A stretch of 64,000 nucleotides of DNA from Bacteroidota bacterium (GTDB lineage: Bacteria; Bacteroidota; Bacteroidia; Bacteroidales; FEN-979), in the NCBI GenBank assembly GCA_026391355.1, contig JAPLDH010000033.1, positions 25,254-89,253 on the forward strand. Direction: 5' to 3'. The position numbers and the translations under genes were made by a program. The number at the start of each line of letters is the position of its first letter. The first letter of the stretch is position 1. Below are positions 1-8,662 of this stretch, piece after piece. The notes under the pieces were generated by a model. The model ran no database searches. It was not told where the DNA came from and was given only the letters and a program-made list of their open reading frames with translations.

Positions 1-2
1 GT

Positions 3-713
3 CTCTTTTATTTCTTCGATACAGAATACTGGATATTCAAGTATGCCGATAAAATTGATTTTTTATCCGCTTATATGGTTGAGCTTCTTGAAAAAAAAAT
101 AGGAAAAATATCTCCTTTAAGAATATCCGTTTCGCCCAACAGCTTTATCAGTTACGAAAATTTCTATCCCGAATACCCAAAATCAGAAACGGTCATCTTT
201 ATGGCAAGGTTGTACTGGGATAAAAATCCATTGGTATTCCTGGAAGCTGTAAAGATTTTCAACCAGTCGTATCCTTCGTTCAAAAATGTTGAATTCCTGG
301 TCCTTGGTGAAGGACCTATGGAGAAAGAAGTTCGTACATATGCAATTGCCAATAATCTTGTCAATGTTCATTTTACAGGTTCAGTCGCAAGACCTTTTGA
401 GTATCTCAGAAAATCTAAAATTTTTGTCTCTATTCAAATCGGAAATAACTATCCAAGTCAGTCTCTGATGGAAGCAATGGCTTGTGAGAATGTGATCATT
501 GCAACGGATGTCGGGGAAACCAGGTTACTGGTTACAGAAAATGAAGGAGTGCTTATTCCTCTTAATGCAAATGACCTGGCCAATGCTTTACTGAAACTCA
601 TCAGTAACCCCCAACTGATAAGTGACCTGGGGAAAAATGCCCGTTTATCGGTATTGACCAATCATTCGGTTGAACGGTTTGCACAATATTTTTACCAATT
701 AAATGAAGAATGA
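3..713 (+). CDS. Glycosyltransferase family 4, 5' end outside window
   Basis: The reading frame is open from the first complete codon at position 3, so the gene begins upstream of the window; the methionine codon at 75 is internal. The visible 236 residues are the C-terminal nucleotide-sugar-binding half of a GT-B glycosyltransferase: a strand followed by WDKNP, a GEGP turn, and the late EAMAC...ATDVGE segment that in GT4 enzymes contacts the donor sugar phosphates. The Gly usual after EAMA is replaced by Glu. It probably adds one sugar to a lipid-linked surface glycan at the cytoplasmic membrane. The next gene begins 17 bases downstream in the same direction. The family call is firm; donor and acceptor cannot be told. 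Confidence 0.85.
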   Translation, partial: LFYFFDTEYWIFKYADKIDFLSAYMVELLEKKIGKISPLRISVSPNSFISYENFYPEYPKSETVIFMARLYWDKNPLVFLEAVKIFNQSYPSFKNVEFLVLGEGPMEKEVRTYAIANNLVNVHFTGSVARPFEYLRKSKIFVSIQIGNNYPSQSLMEAMACENVIIATDVGETRLLVTENEGVLIPLNANDLANALLKLISNPQLISDLGKNARLSVLTNHSVERFAQYFYQLNEE

Positions 714-730
714 TCTGTTAACACAACCCG

Positions 731-1762
731 TTGAAAGTAAGCATCTGTTATTCTTTTACTGAAATCCCCGGTCATAAAGATCTGGAGGATAAAATTCCGA
801 TTTTTGCATTGCCTGTTTTTACAGATTGGATGACAATTGAGAAAGGATACAGATCTTTATGGTTTTTTGGAGAAAACGGACCCTCCTCACAATGGTTGAT
901 CCCATTTTCCATCATGAAAAAAGGCGGTTTCAAAAAGGGGATGTTTCTTACGCAAACCATTAGATTGGGGACAGGGGATGTGATAACGGAAGAAAAGTTG
1001 TTTTTGGAAATGGTTATTGACTCCATTAAAAAGGAAAAGCTTTGTGATTGGATCCAGCAACCTCCCAATTGGGCAATATTCAGAACTTTTCCTGATAAAG
1101 CGATAACCGCACCATTCGGAACTTATATTGTGGATCTTGAATTAAAAACAGAACAAGAGCTTTTTCAGAATATAAAAACAAACAGCCGGGGCGACCTCCG
1201 GAAAGCTTATTTATTGGAGACTACTCTTGAACCCGGTGAAAGATGTCTTGAAGATCTTTATACGCTGATAAAAACCACATCCGGCAGGGCTCGCATCTCG
1301 TACCCTGATTTTGAACAGTTCAAACTGTTCCACGAGCATTTTAAGAATCATATTAAGAGTTATATTACATATTATCAAGGCGTTCCTCAATCAGGGGTGG
1401 TATTTCTTTACACCTCTTATTGTATTTATGCTATGTATGCCGGATCCGTGAAAAATCCGTCCCGTGGAAGTACCTTAATGTTATATTGGGAAATTGCTAT
1501 TAAAGGAGCCCGGGAAAATAATATCAGGAAGTTTGATTTTGTCGGGGCTCTGCTCAATACAAAACCGGGATCACCTGATGACCGGATTCAAAAATTCAAG
1601 GAAAGCCTTGGAACTGAATTAAAAAAAGGTTATATCTGGAAATATATAATCTCCAAACAAAAATATCAGGTCTATTTATGGTACCTGAAAATACTTGGCC
1701 TCTACCGCAGGCAGGGTCCGGTGAGGGTGGATATCATTGACAGGATTCTCCATGAGAAATAA
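731..1762 (+). CDS. FemAB/BioF2-like GNAT acyltransferase
   Basis: 343 residues. The start is TTG, because an in-frame stop lies at 719-721 and the next ATG is about 30 codons in. The C-terminal half carries the acyl-CoA N-acyltransferase fold of the FemAB/BioF2 group: a basic SRGDLRKAY segment near residue 150, the stretch YAMYAGSVKNP near 235, then FDFVGA followed by FKESLGTEL, the pattern that closes the GNAT fold in this group. Members transfer aminoacyl or acyl groups to cell-envelope acceptors. It overlaps the following polysaccharide deacetylase by 11 bases. The same pairing recurs at 16903-18726. In exosortase-linked exopolysaccharide loci of Proteobacteria a FemAB-like protein and a deacetylase are also neighbours. 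The substrate is unknown. Confidence 0.75.
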   Translation: MKVSICYSFTEIPGHKDLEDKIPIFALPVFTDWMTIEKGYRSLWFFGENGPSSQWLIPFSIMKKGGFKKGMFLTQTIRLGTGDVITEEKLFLEMVIDSIKKEKLCDWIQQPPNWAIFRTFPDKAITAPFGTYIVDLELKTEQELFQNIKTNSRGDLRKAYLLETTLEPGERCLEDLYTLIKTTSGRARISYPDFEQFKLFHEHFKNHIKSYITYYQGVPQSGVVFLYTSYCIYAMYAGSVKNPSRGSTLMLYWEIAIKGARENNIRKFDFVGALLNTKPGSPDDRIQKFKESLGTELKKGYIWKYIISKQKYQVYLWYLKILGLYRRQGPVRVDIIDRILHEK

Positions 1763-2822
1763 TCGTATAAAAAATATCATCCTGACGATTGACTATGAGG
1801 TTTTCTTCGGAGAAAAAGCAGGGACAGTTGATTCCTGCATGATCAGACCAACCAAACTTCTTTCAGATCTGTTGACAAAATATCAATCAAAGATGACTGT
1901 CTTCTGGGATATCCTGCATTACTGGAAATTAATCGAACTTGCACCTCGCCACCCCGAATTGACTGAAGACCTGCTGAAAATAGAAACACAGGTATCAGAA
2001 ATGGTAAAGGCAGGTCACGATATTCAGTTGCATATTCATCCCCATTGGCTGGATACCTCATATGATCAGGGAAAATGGAATTTTGACCTGACAGGTTACC
2101 GGCTTCATTCCCTTTCCCCGTCAGTGGAGCCGGAGAATATTCGTTCCATAACCGGATGCATCACCATCTGTAAGAACCTTATTGAATCAGTATGCCGGAA
2201 AAGCAATCCGGATCATAAGGTCATTGCTTTCCGGGCCGGTGGATATTGTATTCAACCATTTTCATCACTGGAAAAACCACTTGCCGGAAATGGAATATTC
2301 ATCGATTCAAGTGTATGTTACGGTTTCAGGTTCGATCACGGTCATCATTCTTACGATTTTACAAGTATTCCTGACAAAACTGAGTACAGGTTCCAGGCAG
2401 AAGTTGAATCGGAGGACCCCCGGGGCAATTTTATTGAACTTCCGATCGGATCCATGAAAGCCTCACCTTTCCAGGTCTTGTGGTGGGCTTTCCTACTTCG
2501 CACAAAATATAAAGATCTTGGAAGTTTTGGTGAGGATATGACCATTGAAAATACAATGAGGACAGATGAAGATTACCCCCGTTTATCTTTTCTTTCGAAG
2601 TTGATCAGCACATTCTGGGAACCCAGGTTCATCATGCTGACTCCCGATAATTTTTTTAGAGAAAAGTTTGATTACCTGGTCAAAAGTGCAAAAGATGGAG
2701 CGGTGATGATCCTTCACCCGAAATACCTTAATGAACATACACTGGGTTTGCTTGAGAAACACCTGGGTACCGGTCGGATAAGTTTTAGTTCCTTAAATGA
2801 AAAATATAAAAATAATGGATAA
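1752..2822 (+). CDS. Polysaccharide deacetylase-like protein (WalW type)
   Basis: 356 residues from the ATG at 1752; a TTG five codons earlier is possible but less likely. The N-terminal IILTIDYE (Asp14) and HDIQLHIHPHW (His94, His96) fit the NodB/CE4 metal-binding Asp-His-His pattern in the form found in WalW-like proteins, where spacing differs from classical chitin deacetylases. FRAGGY near residue 157 and a late MILHP segment are also family-like. The expected role is hydrolysis of N-acetyl groups on an extracellular or periplasmic polysaccharide, but no signal peptide is visible, so it may act on a cytoplasmic lipid-linked intermediate or be a divergent relative. It overlaps the upstream FemAB-like gene by 11 bases and the downstream glycosyltransferase by 8. 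Confidence 0.75.
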   Translation: MRNNRIKNIILTIDYEVFFGEKAGTVDSCMIRPTKLLSDLLTKYQSKMTVFWDILHYWKLIELAPRHPELTEDLLKIETQVSEMVKAGHDIQLHIHPHWLDTSYDQGKWNFDLTGYRLHSLSPSVEPENIRSITGCITICKNLIESVCRKSNPDHKVIAFRAGGYCIQPFSSLEKPLAGNGIFIDSSVCYGFRFDHGHHSYDFTSIPDKTEYRFQAEVESEDPRGNFIELPIGSMKASPFQVLWWAFLLRTKYKDLGSFGEDMTIENTMRTDEDYPRLSFLSKLISTFWEPRFIMLTPDNFFREKFDYLVKSAKDGAVMILHPKYLNEHTLGLLEKHLGTGRISFSSLNEKYKNNG

Positions 2823-3741
2823 AAAGGTTGCCGTTCTGCTTGTTGTAACGAATGAAGCGCATCATATGAAGACACACTTCAATTCGCTGAAGAATCAGAC
2901 TTATAAAAATATTTCAGTTTATGTTACTGATAACAACTCTAAAGATAATTCCGTGGAATTGATCAGGGAATTATACCCGGAAGCCAATATCAATTCATTT
3001 TCTGAAAATACAGGCTTCGCAAGAGGAAATAATATTGCAGCAAAACATGCATATGATGACGGAGCTGATTACCTTTTCATACTGAACCCTGATATCGAAC
3101 TGGACCCGGAATGCATTGAACAACTTGTTTTGTTTTCAGAACAGAACAAGCAAATTGGCCTTGTTGCCCCGGTTATGTTCTACGGCCTGGAAAAAAAGTC
3201 GAAGAACATCATTCAATCTTATGATGATCATGTAAATTTCTATACAAGTGGCAGTCATTCTCCCCATGCAGAACTGGTTTTTAATGCTGATACCATTCCT
3301 GTGATCATTGAAACATCGATGACCGGTGGCGGGATAACCTTTATGAAACGTGAGGTTTATCAAAAAATCGGGCTGTTTGAAGAGAGTTATTTTATTTATA
3401 ACGACGAGATTGATCTAGCCTACAGGGTAAAAAAAGCCGGATATAAAATGTTTGCAACACATCGCGCAAAAGTATGGCACCATCATAACTGGAGTCAGAA
3501 AAACAAAATTCAGCACCGTTTAATGTATTACTATATGACGAGAAATCGTTTTCTCTACTTTAAACAATATCATTTATACTCCTATTTATTGTATAATATT
3601 ATGCTTGAAATATTCCTGATGCCTTTAAAAATCCGGTGGGCATTAAGAACATCTGACCTCAGGTTCCTGAGATTCTACTACCTCGGGATTGTAAGAGGAA
3701 TCGCAGGTGAAAAAGGAGAAACAAACCGAAGCTTTGAATAG
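2815..3741 (+). CDS. Glycosyltransferase family 2 (rhamnosyltransferase-like)
   Basis: 308 residues from the ATG at 2815, which overlaps the previous stop by 8 bases; an ATG at 2797 in the same frame would add six residues. GT-A fold features are VAVLLVVTNEA, then VTDNNSKDNSVELI, the strand FILNPDIELDP (the D-x-D-like metal site) and the downstream ETSMTGGGITFMKREV / FIYNDEIDLAYRVKKAGY. The last matches WbbL-type GT2 enzymes that transfer deoxyhexoses such as rhamnose in O-antigen and mycolate-linker synthesis. It ends with a basic, hydrophobic tail that probably associates with the inner membrane. Sugar specificity is inference only. Confidence 0.88.
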   Translation: MDKKVAVLLVVTNEAHHMKTHFNSLKNQTYKNISVYVTDNNSKDNSVELIRELYPEANINSFSENTGFARGNNIAAKHAYDDGADYLFILNPDIELDPECIEQLVLFSEQNKQIGLVAPVMFYGLEKKSKNIIQSYDDHVNFYTSGSHSPHAELVFNADTIPVIIETSMTGGGITFMKREVYQKIGLFEESYFIYNDEIDLAYRVKKAGYKMFATHRAKVWHHHNWSQKNKIQHRLMYYYMTRNRFLYFKQYHLYSYLLYNIMLEIFLMPLKIRWALRTSDLRFLRFYYLGIVRGIAGEKGETNRSFE

Positions 3742-3742
3742 T

Positions 3743-4882
3743 ATGTTAAAGACCCTTTTTGTATTTGGTACCCGGCCTGAGGCCATTAAACTGGCACCGG
3801 TAATTGAAGAATTCCGCAAGCACAGGGATCGTTTCGAAATGAAAGTATGCCTGACAGCACAACACAGACAAATGCTTGACCAGGTGGTTGACTTCTTCTC
3901 CATACCGGTGGATTATGACCTTGACCTTATGCGCGACAATCAGTCGTTGTCTGAACTTGCTGCGAATTGCCTCATTGGTCTTAACCAGGTGTTGATGACT
4001 TTCAAACCCGACATTATCTTTGTACAGGGAGATACAACCAGCTCATTCATCGGGGCTCTTGCCGGATATTTTCACCACATCAAAGTTGCCCACATAGAAG
4101 CCGGGTTAAGGAGTGGTGACAAATTCTCCCCTTTCCCGGAAGAGATAAACCGAATCCTCACCGGGCATATTGCTGATTATCATTTTGCTCCAACGGAGAC
4201 TGCAAAAGAAAATCTTATCCGGGAGGGTATCCGGGAAAATATCATGGTTGTTGGCAATACCGTGGTGGATGCACTTATGGAAGCGATGAAACGTATTCAG
4301 GAACAGGACCCGGAAATCTACAGGAAATTCTTCCATTTTGTGGATTTTTCAAAAAAACTGATTCTTATTACGGGTCACCGTCGCGAAAGCTTCGGAGAAC
4401 CATTTAAAAACATCTGCAGGGCAATAAAGGAGATTGCTTTGAAACATAATGATGTGGAGGTTATTTATCCGGTACATCTCAATCCAAATGTTTCAAAACC
4501 AGTAAATGCGATTTTATCTGGGATTGATAGAATTCACCTGATTGACCCTGTCGATTACCCTCATTTGATCTGGCTGATGTCGAACTGTTATCTTGTTCTG
4601 ACCGATTCCGGTGGCATCCAGGAAGAAGCCCCCACCCTGAAAAAGCCCGTGCTGATCATGCGGAATCATACTGAAAGAACAGAAGGAATTGCCTCTGGTT
4701 CTGCCAGACTTGTTGGCACATTTACACATGAAATTGTAGAAGCTGCAAACGATCTGTTAACAAACAATGTACATTACCTTGAAATGACAAAATCACCCAA
4801 CCCATATGGCGATGGACTTGCTTCCGGGAGAATTGCCAGGTTTTTTCTTGATATCCATGACGAAAAGAATTGCATTCCTTAA
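3743..4882 (+). CDS. wecB: UDP-N-acetylglucosamine 2-epimerase, non-hydrolysing
   Basis: 379 residues from the ATG at 3743, one base after the previous stop; a GTG at 3707 is in frame but would add an atypical extension. The family signature begins at once with FGTRPEAIKLAP. Catalytic and substrate residues expected from E. coli WecB are all present: Asp97 in QGDTTSS, Glu119 in HIEAGLRSGD, Glu133 in PFPEEINR and His212 in TGHRRESFGEP. Further on are LTDSGGIQEEAP and RTEGIASGSARLVG. The enzyme interconverts UDP-GlcNAc and UDP-ManNAc in the cytoplasm, supplying ManNAc for surface glycan synthesis. Its position inside a glycosyltransferase operon fits that role. It overlaps the following gene by 26 bases. 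Confidence 0.95.
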   Translation: MLKTLFVFGTRPEAIKLAPVIEEFRKHRDRFEMKVCLTAQHRQMLDQVVDFFSIPVDYDLDLMRDNQSLSELAANCLIGLNQVLMTFKPDIIFVQGDTTSSFIGALAGYFHHIKVAHIEAGLRSGDKFSPFPEEINRILTGHIADYHFAPTETAKENLIREGIRENIMVVGNTVVDALMEAMKRIQEQDPEIYRKFFHFVDFSKKLILITGHRRESFGEPFKNICRAIKEIALKHNDVEVIYPVHLNPNVSKPVNAILSGIDRIHLIDPVDYPHLIWLMSNCYLVLTDSGGIQEEAPTLKKPVLIMRNHTERTEGIASGSARLVGTFTHEIVEAANDLLTNNVHYLEMTKSPNPYGDGLASGRIARFFLDIHDEKNCIP

Positions 4883-6074
4883 TTACAACCAGTTGCCCTT
4901 CAGCAACACAGCTCATTCGATGTGCTTTACAAACCTGTTTTACCGGTTTGTGGATCAATTTTACTTAACCGGCCATAAGGAGGATGATATTGAGATCCAC
5001 CTGCTTGGCCTTTCCATAAAACCGGAGGAACTCGAAACACCAAACGCAAACTTTGATTATTATAAGAACAATTATGCCGGTAAGGTAACATCCCTTTTCA
5101 CGCAAAAAAAATACTTAAACTCCCGATCCGGACCTAATGTTTTCTATGGATTTCTCGAATTTATCCGAACTTCCTGGTTATTGCGTAAATATCTGAAGTC
5201 AAACCGGATCGATACTGTGGTATGTTACAGTGATGCAGCATTTTATATTATTTTCTTTAGCCTCACCCTCAATGTTGATTTTATATTTGATTGTAAGGGT
5301 GACCGGATTTCAGAGCTGATATATGACGGAAGATCTACGGTATTTACTAAGGTCAATGATCTCTACCAGAACTTCCTCCTCAGGAGAATCAGGAAGATTC
5401 TTATATCCTCGACAACGCTTGAGGACCTCTATATAGATCGATGCAAAAAGGCAAGATTCATTGAGAATACAAATTATTATGATGATAAATTTATCCGGCA
5501 CCAGGGTTCCTTAAAACCTGGAAGGAAAACCAGGTTTGTTTACTCAGGAAGCACGGTAAGATACCAGATGTTTGACGAAACTTTGTTATTATTCAAATAT
5601 TATCACGATAAATACCCTGATTCAGAGTTGTTGCTCCTGATCAGGGATGATCATGCAAAAGTGCGGGAGAAGATCGAATTTGCAGGTCTTGATCAGCAGT
5701 CGGTGATCCTGGCATTTGCTCCATCCCTCAAAGAACTGAATGATTATCTTAATACTTGCGATATTGCAATAATGTTGAGGGATTCTGTCAAAATAAATTT
5801 TTATGCTTTCCCTACAAAATTCGCTGAATATCTTGCCGCAGGCCTCCCGGTCATCGGAACCATCGGTGTTTATGATACGTGGAATGTGATCAGACAGAAT
5901 GACCTTGGAGTAATTATTAACCTGGAACATCCCCTGAACGAAGAGATTCCTAAAATACATGACTTTATCAGCAGGGTCACCCCGGAATTCAAATGTCGTT
6001 GTGCAGATTGGGCTTTGCAGCATCTTAGCTGGAATCATAATATTCAAAGGATTTACGATGAAATTGTTGAATGA
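4857..6074 (+). CDS. Glycosyltransferase family 4-like protein
   Basis: 405 residues from the ATG at 4857, chosen because MTKRIAFLNYNQLP is a typical first strand of a GT-B protein; an upstream in-frame start lies deep inside wecB. The N-terminal domain is divergent. The C-terminal domain is recognisable by FVYSGSTVRY, a region ending LNTCDIAIMLRDS, and FPTKFAEYLAAGLPVIGT, in which Glu and the AAGLPVI turn correspond to the donor-binding E-x7-E motif region. It overlaps both neighbours (26 bases upstream, 4 downstream), so translation is probably coupled. A surface glycan glycosyltransferase is the best call; sugar unknown. Confidence 0.75.
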   Translation: MTKRIAFLNYNQLPFSNTAHSMCFTNLFYRFVDQFYLTGHKEDDIEIHLLGLSIKPEELETPNANFDYYKNNYAGKVTSLFTQKKYLNSRSGPNVFYGFLEFIRTSWLLRKYLKSNRIDTVVCYSDAAFYIIFFSLTLNVDFIFDCKGDRISELIYDGRSTVFTKVNDLYQNFLLRRIRKILISSTTLEDLYIDRCKKARFIENTNYYDDKFIRHQGSLKPGRKTRFVYSGSTVRYQMFDETLLLFKYYHDKYPDSELLLLIRDDHAKVREKIEFAGLDQQSVILAFAPSLKELNDYLNTCDIAIMLRDSVKINFYAFPTKFAEYLAAGLPVIGTIGVYDTWNVIRQNDLGVIINLEHPLNEEIPKIHDFISRVTPEFKCRCADWALQHLSWNHNIQRIYDEIVE

Positions 6075-7072
6075 TGACAGCCGGTTTAACCCGTGATCTG
6101 TTAAGTAAAATAGTGGTGAAAGTGCTGATTGTTTGCAGCGGGAATACAAAAGATGGAACTATATTTGATTTCCACCTCCACCAGGCTTTTATTTTTGAGC
6201 AGATTGAAGCAGTAAAAGAGCAATTCGAAATATCCTACAGCACTTTTTTCATTCAAGGTCACGGGGTAATTGGCTATTTGAGAAACCTTTCCTCCCTGAA
6301 AAGAAAAATAAGGGAATACAATCCTGATATCGTTCATGCACATTTTGTGACCAGTGCACTCCTGGCCGTTTTACAAAGACAAAAACCGGTCATCGTAACT
6401 TATCATGGCTCGGATATCAACGATAAAAAGATCCGGTTTTTCTCAGTGATTATAATGCTTTTTTCTAATTGGAGTGTTTTTGTCTCTGAAAAACTATTCA
6501 ATAAATCCTTTTTCAAAAATGCTCACCGGAGTTCTGTGATCCCCTGCGGGATTGATCTAACGACCTTTTTCCCGGTTCAAAAGGCTGATGCCCGACAATC
6601 TTTAAAATGGGATCCTCAACGAAAAATCGTTCTATTCTGTTCATCTTTTAATAACCATGACAAGAATCCAAAACTCGCAAGAGCTGCAATGGAATTTTTC
6701 CCCGATACAACGTTGGTCGAACTTAAAAATAAAACCCGTCAGGATGTAAATCTCATGCTCAATGCATGTGATCTCCTGTTATTAACCTCATTTTCTGAGG
6801 GATCTCCTCAAATTATCAAAGAAGCCATGGCTTGTAACTGTCCAATTGTTGCCACTGATGTAGGTGATATCAGAGAGGTGACAGGTGCGACAGAAGGTTG
6901 TTTTATCACTACCTTTGCTCCCGCAGAAGTGGCTGAGAAAATAAGGATGGCATTGGCATTCGGGCAAAGAACTAAAGGCAGGGACCAGGTTGCGAAGTTT
7001 GATAATATGGTTGTAGTCCGTAAATTATTTGATGTTTATCAGGGAATTATTAAGAAGAGGACTGACACCTGA
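6071..7072 (+). CDS. Glycosyltransferase family 4
   Basis: 333 residues. The start ATG overlaps the previous stop as ATGA. GT-B features: DIVHAHFVTSALLA and VTYHGSDIN in the N-terminal acceptor domain, SVIPCGIDLTTFFP at the domain hinge, then LLTSFSEGSPQIIKEAMACNCPIVATDVGDIREV, holding the E-x7-E donor site. The NHDKNPKLA segment is typical of GT4. A 57-base gap follows before the hexapeptide acyltransferase, the first clear break in this operon, and base composition becomes more AT-rich there. The family is certain; the donor is unknown. Confidence 0.88.
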   Translation: MMTAGLTRDLLSKIVVKVLIVCSGNTKDGTIFDFHLHQAFIFEQIEAVKEQFEISYSTFFIQGHGVIGYLRNLSSLKRKIREYNPDIVHAHFVTSALLAVLQRQKPVIVTYHGSDINDKKIRFFSVIIMLFSNWSVFVSEKLFNKSFFKNAHRSSVIPCGIDLTTFFPVQKADARQSLKWDPQRKIVLFCSSFNNHDKNPKLARAAMEFFPDTTLVELKNKTRQDVNLMLNACDLLLLTSFSEGSPQIIKEAMACNCPIVATDVGDIREVTGATEGCFITTFAPAEVAEKIRMALAFGQRTKGRDQVAKFDNMVVVRKLFDVYQGIIKKRTDT

Positions 7073-7129
7073 GATATATTAACAAAAGCTTTTATTGGAT
7101 ATTTACTGTAGTATTGAATTAATGTTTCA

Positions 7130-7702
7130 ATGAAGATCTATAAAGATTTTTTACTATTGGATATTATATCCAGGTTAAAGTTAAGAATATTGGATTACAT
7201 GCTTATACCTTATTGGAAAATAAGGTTAAAGAAAATTGGTAAAAATTCAAGAATTAAACCAGGCGTTAAAATCGTTGGAAATGCTAAACGAGTAATAATT
7301 GGTGACAACTTTAAAATCTGGCATCGTGCTTTGTTTGGTGTGGGAACCGGATTCATAATTATTGGTGATAATGGTCATATTGGTGTTGATACTTATATAA
7401 ATGCTTCTGAAGGAAGAGTGACGATTGGTAATAATGTACAGATTGGATCAAAAGTGCAGATTTACTCTTATTCATTTGGTATTGAAAAGAAAGACAATGG
7501 TTCTTATGAACCCTATTTTGGCAAACCCGATGATGTAATAATTAAAGATAATGTCGTTATTTCATCTGGTGCAATAATTTTATCAGGTGTTACAATAAAC
7601 GAAGGTGCAATTATTGGTGCCGGTGCAGTTGTTACCCATGATATCCCGGAATATTCGGTTGCTGTTGGAGTACCAGCTAAAGTTATTAAAAAGCTGAGAT
7701 AA
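7130..7702 (+). CDS. Left-handed beta-helix acyltransferase (WbbJ/serine O-acetyltransferase-like)
   Basis: 190 residues. From about residue 45 the protein is built from imperfect hexapeptide turns ([LIV]-G-x4): VIIGDNF, IIIGDNG, HIGVDTY, VTIGNNVQIGS, VIIKDNVVISSGAIILSGV, AIIGAGAVVTHDIPEYSVAVGVPAKVIKKL. The last is the standard C-terminal cap of sugar and serine O-acetyltransferases. No His is visible at the usual catalytic position of the xenobiotic acetyltransferase branch, so the acceptor is uncertain. It probably acetylates a sugar in the O-antigen or capsule repeat. First gene of an AT-rich stretch that extends to about 12111 and may have been acquired as a unit. Confidence 0.85.
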   Translation: MKIYKDFLLLDIISRLKLRILDYMLIPYWKIRLKKIGKNSRIKPGVKIVGNAKRVIIGDNFKIWHRALFGVGTGFIIIGDNGHIGVDTYINASEGRVTIGNNVQIGSKVQIYSYSFGIEKKDNGSYEPYFGKPDDVIIKDNVVISSGAIILSGVTINEGAIIGAGAVVTHDIPEYSVAVGVPAKVIKKLR

Positions 7703-7731
7703 TTTTTCAACAATAATAGGAAAGAGTTAAA

Positions 7732-8661
7732 GTGAAATTTCTTGTAACCGGGGGAGCCGGCTTTATCGGATCACACCTTTGTGAAGCTTTGATAAATCAG
7801 AATATTACAGTAATTGTGATTGATGATCTTTCTTCGGGGTTTGAAAACAATCTTGTAAAGGATGACAACTTAGACTTGATAACAGATAAAATTCAGAATG
7901 TCCGATTAGAAGCATTTTCAAATATAACCGGTATCTTTCATTTAGCTGCCCAGGCATCTGTTCCGGTATCGATTAAAGAGTTTTATTCGAGCAGCCTGAA
8001 TAATTTGCAGAGTACTCTCAGGGTCTTTGATATTGCTCGAGAGTTGAAAATCCCGGTTGTTTTTGCCTCCTCCTCTGCAATTTATGGAAATTTACCTCTG
8101 GGTGATGACAGTACAGGGATATATGAAATTCTTTCACCTTATGCACAGGACAAACTGACTATGGAACACTATGCAAAACTATGTTATGATCTTTATAACA
8201 TTGGTTCTATAGGACTTCGGTTTTTTAATGTCTATGGGCCAAAACAGGATCCCAAAAGCCCCTATTCCGGTGTAATTTCAATTTTTATGGATAAATTTAT
8301 AAACCATGAAAAGGTCGTCATTAATGGAGGATATCAGACAAGAGATTTCGTCTACGTCAAGGATGTTGTGGATGTTATGATAAAGTCGATGCATATACTA
8401 TTAACTGAAAAAAAATGTATGAATATTAATGTAGGAACTGGAAATGCAATTTCAATTGATTGTTTATATGAGAAGTTGGCTGAAATTTTTAATTACAGAC
8501 CAGAAATTATTCATAGGGAACTCGATCACAGTGATCCTGAAAGATCTGATGGTAGTTTTGAAAATCTTCTGACAAAACTTTCCATTAACAACAATGATTT
8601 TATCTCCATCGAAAAAGGATTACTTGAAACAGTAAATTACTACACAAAAAACCTGAATTGA
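7732..8661 (+). CDS. NAD-dependent sugar epimerase/dehydratase (extended SDR)
   Basis: 309 residues with a GTG start; AGGAAAG lies about 10 bases upstream. The Rossmann motif GGAGFIGSHL is at residues 7-16, DDLSSG follows strand 2, and the catalytic pair is Tyr137-x3-Lys141 in SPYAQDK, with the SSSAIYG serine strand upstream and RFFNVYGPKQ later. This is the GalE/4-epimerase-like branch of extended SDRs acting on nucleotide sugars with NAD(P). It lies directly upstream of an FAD oxidoreductase and a PLP aminotransferase, which suggests one pathway to a modified amino sugar. The exact reaction (4-epimerase or 4,6-dehydratase) cannot be decided. Confidence 0.87.
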   Translation: MKFLVTGGAGFIGSHLCEALINQNITVIVIDDLSSGFENNLVKDDNLDLITDKIQNVRLEAFSNITGIFHLAAQASVPVSIKEFYSSSLNNLQSTLRVFDIARELKIPVVFASSSAIYGNLPLGDDSTGIYEILSPYAQDKLTMEHYAKLCYDLYNIGSIGLRFFNVYGPKQDPKSPYSGVISIFMDKFINHEKVVINGGYQTRDFVYVKDVVDVMIKSMHILLTEKKCMNINVGTGNAISIDCLYEKLAEIFNYRPEIIHRELDHSDPERSDGSFENLLTKLSINNNDFISIEKGLLETVNYYTKNLN

Positions 8662-8662
8662 A